Assembly (NCBI GenBank): GCA_016256075.1
Contig: SDVU01000615.1
Coordinates: 1-11,870 of the forward strand
Length of the DNA stretch: 11,870 nt
Reading direction: 5' to 3'
From: Dictyocoela muelleri
Lineage: Eukaryota > Microsporidia
The translations under genes and the position numbers were made by a program. The notes below the pieces were generated by a model. That model did no database searches. It saw only the letters and a list, made by a program, of their open reading frames with translations, and was not told the origin of the DNA. Every line of letters starts with the position of its first letter. Positions within the stretch are counted from its first letter, which is position 1. Shown here piece by piece: positions 7,282 to 11,870 of the stretch.

Positions 7282-7735
7282 ACACTGAATACCTGTATAT
7301 TATTACTATATTTCTATAGTTTTTGACCGCTTAATGTCATTCCCTCATTATTTATTAAAGAATGGCTTTAAAATAATTCAGACCGCAATACTTAAATTTA
7401 CATTTAAAAGTGTTAACCACTGAGCTATCTGGCCAAAAGATTTAAATCTATAATTATTTTTGTCTATACTTAAAAATGTATGCCAAATCAAGTATTTATT
7501 CATAATTCTAAATTTAAAACTGGTTCATTGATAAAAAATATATTTATTTTTATTTTTTTTAATTTTTATCATTTCGAATATTCCGTGCAATATTTAGTTG
7601 TTGCCGTGTTTACCGAGGTTTGATGTCCATCGTTTTGTAATTTTTATAATGATATCAAAAAATTGACTATTTGGGGCGAAACGAGAATCAGCCCTATAAA
7701 ATTTAAAATATAATTAAACCCTTTTTACTGTCGAA
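7282..7735. other. Non-coding interval between copy B and the nested hairpin
   Basis: No gene is seen. The interval holds a tRNA-like fragment on the minus strand at about 7395-7434 and otherwise A+T-rich sequence with long T runs near 7540-7570. Confidence 0.5.
7395..7434 (-). other. tRNA 5'-half-like fragment (A-box), second copy
   Basis: The minus strand reads TTGGCCAGATAGCTCAGTGG and onward, a good D-arm/A-box. It shares AGATAGCTCAGTGGTTA exactly with the fragment at 1318-1357. The downstream sequence is A+T-rich with no anticodon or T-arm and no B-box. The two copies diverge outside the shared core. It may be a SINE head or a tRNA relic. Confidence 0.45.
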
Positions 7736-7803
7736 AAGAATTATATGAATGGATTAAATAGTTTTTACATCCATTCAGTATACTAGATTCAAATCTAATT
7801 CTT
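7736..7803 (+). other. 68-nt nested inverted repeats, tRNA-sized
   Basis: An outer 7-bp pair (AAGAATT/AATTCTT) encloses a GAATGGAT/ATCCATTC stem of 8 bp with a 14-nt loop, then a TAGA-TTCAAA-TCTA hairpin containing a B-box-like GATTCAAATC. The overall length and 3' arm recall a tRNA. The D-arm is absent, the anticodon arm is atypical and the T-loop is one base short. It is best called a structured, tRNA-like relic of unknown nature. Confidence 0.3.
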
Positions 7804-7878
7804 CAAAAGTACAAAAATAAATGTTTCTTTTGAAAGTGAGGGAACAAAAGGTGGTTATTTGGATAAAAAAATTTCGTA

Positions 7879-7880
7879 TA
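7879..7880. other. TA target-site duplication, left (element 2)
   Basis: TA directly precedes the left inverted repeat of element 2 and is matched by TA at 9815-9816. Confidence 0.75.
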
Positions 7881-7904
7881 CAGTAGGGGGCGATTTTTAC
7901 GATC
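7881..7904 (+). repeat. Left terminal inverted repeat of element 2
   Basis: It begins CAGTAGGGGGCGATTTTTAC and pairs with 9791-9814, which begins CAGTAAGGGTTGATTTTTAC on the minus strand. CAGT at the tip is typical of the pogo/Tigger group. Confidence 0.8.
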
Positions 7905-8092
7905 TCTTAAATTGGCGATTTTTACGACCACTCTATATTTTAGCGATCGATAGAATCTTGGAATTGAAAAATGTTAATTTAAAATCAAATATATATATAA
8001 GAAAATGATCATTTGGCTACAAAAATCATTTTGTATAAGCTTTTGAGAGTTTTTAATTAAAATGATTTTTACGAGCCTGTCGATTTTTACGA
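7891..8092 (+). repeat. Subterminal GATTTTTACGA motif array, left side of element 2
   Basis: Exact CGATTTTTACGA occurs at 7891-7902, 7916-7927 and 8081-8092, and GATTTTTACGA at 8064-8074. The right end has CGATTTTTACGA at 9761-9772 and GAAATTTACGA at 9744-9754 in the same orientation. These are likely transposase-binding sites. Confidence 0.7.
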
Positions 8093-8184
8093 TCTGTTTC
8101 TTTCCCTATAAATTTTACGTTGGATTTCAGGCTTAAATTTTTCAAGATTTTATTTTTACTTAAAAATTTTTTCAACCCTTTTCG

Positions 8185-9550
8185 ATGAACAAAAAAATGA
8201 AAAAAATGAATTTGTTAGAAAAAATAGAAATAACCAAAAAGTCGAAGAAAAAGGCCTAAAGGTTTCACAAGTTGTAAATATCTTTCAATTTAGTAAAAGT
8301 TGTGCTACAAATATAGTTAATAATGCACATATTCTTTTAAATTTAGATAAAAAATAATCCAAACTTACTAGAGAGGTATAACTTGAGTAGTTCTGAAACA
8401 AAATACGCAGAACTCGATTTTTTATTAAAGAAAAAATTATTAAACCTCGTCAGAAGTCCATTCCTGTTGATAAACAAGTAATTAAAGAAATTGCCGAAGC
8501 TTTTTACAGAGAGAACAACTTAAACAATACAAAAGTTACTGAATATTTTATAAAAGAATTTATAAAAAGAGAAAAACTATCTTTTGTCAAATTACACGGG
8601 GAATCAGCTAGTGCTGATACTAATAAAATTGATGATTTTAAAGTAACTTTACGTTTTAAAATAGAATATTATTCAGAAAAGGATATTTTCAATATTGATG
8701 AGACTGGACTCTATGTTAAAGAAGGCGGTGATATATCTTTTGTTTATGATGAAAACAAAGACAATAAGAATATTAAAAAAAACAAGACGCGAATAACATT
8801 GATGCTAGGGTGTAATAAACTAGGAGAATGGTTAATTCCTCTTCTTATCGGTAAATATAAGAAGCCAAGAGTCTTTAAGAATGTTAATTTAGAGGATTAT
8901 AATGTTCTTTATAAAGCAAATCAAACTTCTTGGTTGACCAAAGATCTCTTCAATGAATATTTAACAATACTAAATGATTCATTGAAAAAGCAGAATAGAA
9001 GAATCTTAGTTATGTGCGACAACTTCTATGGATATATGGTGGAATTAAATCAAACATTGAACTCTTATTTTTCCCACCTAATTGCACTTCCATAATCTAA
9101 CTTTTAGATATATGAATCATTTTTTCTTCCAAGACAAAGTTTTAAAAAATGTTAACTAACATTCAGGTTGTTAAAGCCTTAACTCACGATTTTGAATATT
9201 TAAAAAGCCCAAAAATATTAATTTACTAAATGTTGTTCTGTGGATTCAGCAATCTCTTTCTCATGTCACATTAGACACAATAAAAAATTGCTGGAAAAAA
9301 TCTTCATTGTTTGATAAAAATCTTGAAGATCAAGAATGTTTTGATTTAGATAATTGTAAGATTTGGCTGTTGTGTTTTATAAAGAAAACGATTTTCAAAA
9401 AACTTTAGAAAATCAGGAATGTTTTACAGATGATTTAAGTTCTGAGGATGTTCAAAATGAAGAAATTGTACCTTTCGAAGAAATTATTTCTTTAAAAACT
9501 GTTGAAAACGAAAAAATTTTTTTCCAACGGTCTCGACCATTTGAAAAAAG
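8185..9550 (+). pseudogene. Broken Tigger/pogo-type transposase of element 2
   Basis: The frame starts near ATG 8185 and shifts by about 8244. There EEKGLKVSQVVNIFQFSKSC gives a CENP-B-like helix-turn-helix that ends at a stop at 8355-8357. A long open stretch at 8397-9095 carries KLHGESASAD (second DNA-binding domain end). It also has the DDE_1 core: first Asp in IFNIDETGLY (8697-8699), then ITLMLGCNKLGEWLIPLLIG and NQTSWLTKDLFNEYL. The second Asp is in RRILVMCDNFYGYMVELN near 9018. The frame is lost just before the third-Asp region, but a LLD remnant near 9101-9109 still lies where the family has QPLDxGI. The tail (9363-9557) is acidic, as is common in this family. At least four frame changes or stops make it inactive. 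Confidence 0.85.
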
Positions 9551-9790
9551 CGTTTAACATTCTAAAACATCACAAAACTGCTCATTTAAAAGATTTTCAT
9601 AATTTGATGAATAATTTAAATGAGTAATATATTGATGGAAATTATAAGGGAAGCTTAGACGGTTACTTTTATAAAAAGAATAAATAAATAAAAAGGATTA
9701 ATTTTTGTTTTTTATAAATAAATACTATTTTTTTAATGTGGGTGAAATTTACGATATAGTCGATTTTTACGATCCTATTTTGAAAAAAAG

Positions 9791-9814
9791 GCTTGTAAAA
9801 ATCAACCCTTACTG
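9791..9814 (-). repeat. Right terminal inverted repeat of element 2
   Basis: The minus strand starts CAGTAAGGGTTGATTTTTAC, the partner of 7881-7904, and is followed on the plus strand by the TA duplication at 9815-9816. Confidence 0.8.
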
Positions 9815-9879
9815 TATTTTTAAGAAATTTATAACATAAAATAGAAATTGTTCGATAATTGCTGTTTAATCTTCCAAAA

Positions 9880-11200
9880 TCACATAGTCTCGCAAAGGCA
9901 CACTAATTAAAACTATTTCGGGTCATCATTTGCATGTAAGATGCCAAATTATGATTATGATCAATATCAGTAATGACATATACTTGGGTGTCAAGATGTT
10001 CAAATAATGGCATGGGTCAAGTATTAACATTAGAATCAATGTGCATTCTTCTTATAACCATACGCCCAATTCTTAAGGCGCTAATATCATTGTTCCACAT
10101 AGATCTCCTGAACACTCCATCTACACTTATATCCGTATTAAGAACGCTTAAATCTCTTGATTCTCTTCTAACATTCATTTCCCAAGTTGTAAAATCACTT
10201 ATGCCTTTCTCTTATATTTTTATCTTCCTCTACTCATTTGTGATATTGATACAAAATTCTATTTAATTCTTCGGCTGTATAAAAACTATCAACTGTGTTT
10301 TCATATGTCGTTCCATATAATAATTGAAAAGGTGTAAATCTTGTAGTACCATGGATCATTTGATTGTACCAATAAGTTATTTCGAGATGTATACATGATC
10401 AAGAAAAATCAAGATTATCTGAATAGCATCTAGAAGAAATCATAAATTTTAGTGTTTGATATATTTTTTCGACTTTAACTTGGACCCGCGGGCATCTTGC
10501 TCACTCTCTCACATGCCTTGCATCATGTTTTGGACATAAATCTCTCATTTTTTTTATTTACAAACCCCCTACCATTATCCGTGTGTAATATTAAAGGCGT
10601 TTAAATGTTAAAAACACATTTTCGATTGATTTTACAACCTGATCTGCTGTCTTAGTTTTTAAAGCAAATTTCCATGCAAATTTGCTAAAACTATCCAAAC
10701 CCACAAAAAGCCATTTATAGTCTGAATTTTGCTCACTGTAATGCCCTAAATCAATCAAATCAAATATAGGCCGCTCGCTTTAAAATACGCTCTAATAGGA
10801 GTAAACAAACGTCGTGTGATTAGACGATTTATTGCGTTACAAATATTACATAGCCTTAGAACTCTCATTATATCGTTTCGGCTGAAATTATAATTTTTTT
10901 TTAACATACTGTTCAGCCCATCTCTTCTGACATTGCCTGCAGTCGATTGAATAAATGAAATATAATCGATCATACTTCTATCTTCATCTTCTGCAAAAAA
11001 ACTCGGTTTTATTGTCAACGATTTTATTAATAAAAGCGTATTAATATGATCAGGATCAGTTTTAAACTTCTTAAACAGCCTTTTAAACCACTTCTTTTCA
11101 CCTCTGGTTCTTATATTATCAGGGAATCGGTGTTCTCTAATATATGCTATTATTTCATTTTTTTTGTCTTAAATTCATTCTTATAAATTTCATGGAAATT
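9880..11200 (-). mobile_element. Retroviral-type integrase fossil (Ty3/gypsy- or Ginger/GIN-like)
   Basis: Read on the minus strand, an N-terminal part lies at about 11020-11200. A zinc-finger-like region around 10755-10900 (LRLCNICNAINRL) follows, then a catalytic-core-like region from about 10745 down. That region contains YKWLFVGLDSFSKFAWKFAL, with the first acidic residue in the usual GxD-x-FSK context. Later core and C-terminal traces extend to about 9880. The spacing CxxC followed by GLDxFSK is characteristic of retroviral-type (rve) integrases. The order, and the DxFSK form rather than DxxSR, make it a different lineage from the fossil at 1-830. The region is broken many times. No reverse transcriptase and no LTR partner are seen, so a Ginger-type integrase DNA transposon or domesticated GIN-like origin is as possible as an LTR element. 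Confidence 0.7.
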
Positions 11201-11205
11201 TAAAT

Positions 11206-11303
11206 TATTTTCTTTTAATAAAAAAATAAGAAAGACCCATATATCATTATTATAAAATTTAAATAATAAAATTTAAAAATTTTTATTTAATTTTTTTTAT
11301 ATT
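11206..11303. other. A+T-rich spacer, nothing recognised
   Basis: Low-complexity A/T runs between the integrase fossil and the G+C-rich duplication. No coding, RNA or mobile feature was recognised. Confidence 0.5.
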
Positions 11304-11337
11304 TGGGCACGCCTCATGCCTGGGCACGCTTCGTGTC
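11304..11337. repeat. G+C-rich 17-bp tandem duplication
   Basis: TGGGCACGCCTCATGCC (11304-11320) is followed directly by TGGGCACGCTTCGTGTC (11321-11337). The two copies agree over the first nine bases and partly thereafter. It is an abrupt G+C-rich patch in an otherwise nearly pure A+T tract, with no coding role visible. Confidence 0.6.
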
Positions 11338-11339
11338 TG

Positions 11340-11635
11340 TGAATAAAATAAGGTAATTTTTAATAAGATAATTTTTAATTTATTAATTAAAATTATTTTT
11401 ATTTAATTAAATTTATTAATTAAAATTATTATTGAATTAAATTTATCAATTAAAATTATTATTATTTAATTAAATTTATTAATTAGCTTGTTTTTAATTA
11501 AATTTATTAATTAAAATTATTATTATTTAATTTAATTTATTAATTAAAATTATTATTATTTAATTTATTAATTAAAATTATTATTATTATTATTAAATTT
11601 AATTTATTTTTTAGCTTATTTTTAATTAAAAAGAA
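11340..11635. repeat. A+T satellite, 28-33-bp units
   Basis: TTTATTAATTAAAATTATT or a close variant starts at about 11379, 11412, 11442, 11475, 11503, 11536 and 11564, giving seven imperfect units spaced 28-33 bp. ATT trinucleotide runs of varying length lie between them. There is no coding content. Confidence 0.75.
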
Positions 11636-11716
11636 TATTTAATTTCGTGTAATACCAATTCGTGCAATTCACAATTCCCCTCATTCTAATTTTGATAGTG
11701 TCATGTCCTGTAATAT

Positions 11717-11762
11717 GTGGCGCGCGCAGAGCGCCACCCGCGCCATTAGCGCCACTTTTTTT
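11717..11762. other. G+C-rich GCGCCA patch with hairpin and T run
   Basis: GTGGCGC (11717-11723) and GCGCCAC (11731-11737) form a 7-bp stem around a seven-base loop. A further GCGCCAC at 11749-11755 is followed by seven T. The patch is almost entirely G+C apart from TTA, in strong contrast to its flanks. On the minus strand it lies directly 3' of the tRNA-like sequence, so it could be the body of a short retroposon. Confidence 0.55.
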
Positions 11763-11771
11763 ATTAAAGAA

Positions 11772-11844
11772 AAGTGTCACAACGAGGCTCGAACCGCTAA
11801 AATTGCCTAGCAATTATTATCTGTACCACTGGACTACAGAACCT
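11772..11844 (-). other. Degenerate tRNA-like sequence with A- and B-box and Pol III terminator
   Basis: The minus strand begins AGGTTCTGTAGTCCAGTGGT, with an A-box (TAGTCCAGTGG). It continues through an AATTG-CTAGG-CAATT hairpin where an anticodon arm would lie, and carries a B-box (GGTTCGAGCC) about 70 nt from the start. TTTTCTTT follows immediately, as a Pol III terminator would. The length is right for a tRNA. However, the 5' and 3' acceptor strands do not pair, the T-stem is poor and the base before the presumed anticodon is not U. It is better read as a tRNA pseudogene or SINE head than as a working tRNA. Confidence 0.5.
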
Positions 11845-11870
11845 AAAATAATAAATTATAATCAATATAA

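Larger units (their letters stand above)
7881..9814 (+). mobile_element. pogo/Tigger-type DNA transposon (element 2)
   Basis: A 1934-bp element with CAGTA-type inverted termini (19 of 24 positions matching) and TA on both sides. Its interior encodes a broken Tigger/CENP-B-like transposase. GATTTTTACGA motifs are reiterated inside both ends: 7892, 7917, 8064, 8082 and 9762, a weaker copy at 9744, and the right terminus itself in inverted form. Such subterminal arrays are usual transposase-binding sites. It is a different family from element 1: the termini, the binding motif and the transposase sequence all differ, and no OTU region is seen. Confidence 0.85.

Noticed and set aside
1438-9814. 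Elements 1 and 2 as copies of one transposon
   Set aside because: Their termini, subterminal motifs and transposase sequences differ; only superfamily and length are shared.
9973-10266. Plus-strand 97-residue frame
   Set aside because: Antisense to the integrase fossil, with no family features of its own.
11717-11762. Bacterial-type intrinsic terminator
   Set aside because: A G+C hairpin followed by seven T fits in form, but the surroundings are eukaryotic and no gene reads into it on the plus strand.
11622-11813. Minus-strand 63-residue frame rich in Gly/Ala
   Set aside because: It runs across the G+C-rich patch and the tRNA-like unit; its composition simply reflects the GCGCCA repeats.
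11772-11844. Functional tRNA gene
   Set aside because: The acceptor strands do not pair, the T-stem is weak and the anticodon loop lacks the usual U; only the promoter boxes are good.

Overview
This window is eukaryotic, very A+T-rich and dominated by mobile-element remains. It holds one convincing intact host-type gene. The compact intronless reading, the extreme A+T content, the lysine/asparagine/serine-rich coding style and the mix of pogo-type DNA transposons with Ty3/gypsy-type remnants would suit a transposon-rich microsporidian. That is an inference from style: no rRNA, tRNA or conserved housekeeping gene fixes the lineage, and another A+T-rich protist is possible.

Layout. Positions 1-830 (+) are the 3' part of a broken Ty3/gypsy-type element: integrase core, integrase C-terminus, polypurine tract and the apparent start of its 3' LTR at about 820. 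Positions 1131-1330 carry an imperfect ~83-bp repeat and a tRNA-5'-half-like sequence on the minus strand. Positions 1438-3365 are a pogo-superfamily DNA transposon with 21-bp terminal inverted repeats and a TA target duplication. Its transposase (CENP-B-like helix-turn-helix, DDD catalytic core) is broken, and it is followed inside the element by a degenerate OTU-type cysteine protease domain. This transposase plus OTU cargo is the most unusual observation.

Positions 3386-3670 (+) and 7005-7281 (-) are diverged inverted copies of one ~280-bp LTR-like repeat. Between them lies the single large gene, 3932-6490 (-). It encodes an 852-residue secreted-looking, low-complexity protein with an Ala/Gln/Pro repeat block. 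Its upstream side has a possible 3' splice site, an 8-bp inverted repeat and a 34-bp tandem array.

Positions 7881-9814 are a second pogo/Tigger-type transposon, again with terminal inverted repeats, a TA duplication and a broken transposase, plus reiterated GATTTTTACGA subterminal motifs. Positions about 9880-11200 (-) are a broken gene for a retroviral-type integrase. The right end (11300-11850) is an A+T satellite flanked by two abrupt G+C-rich patches and a degenerate tRNA-like sequence.

The genes do not form an operon or pathway. The picture is one host gene in a graveyard of nested and adjacent transposons of differing age.
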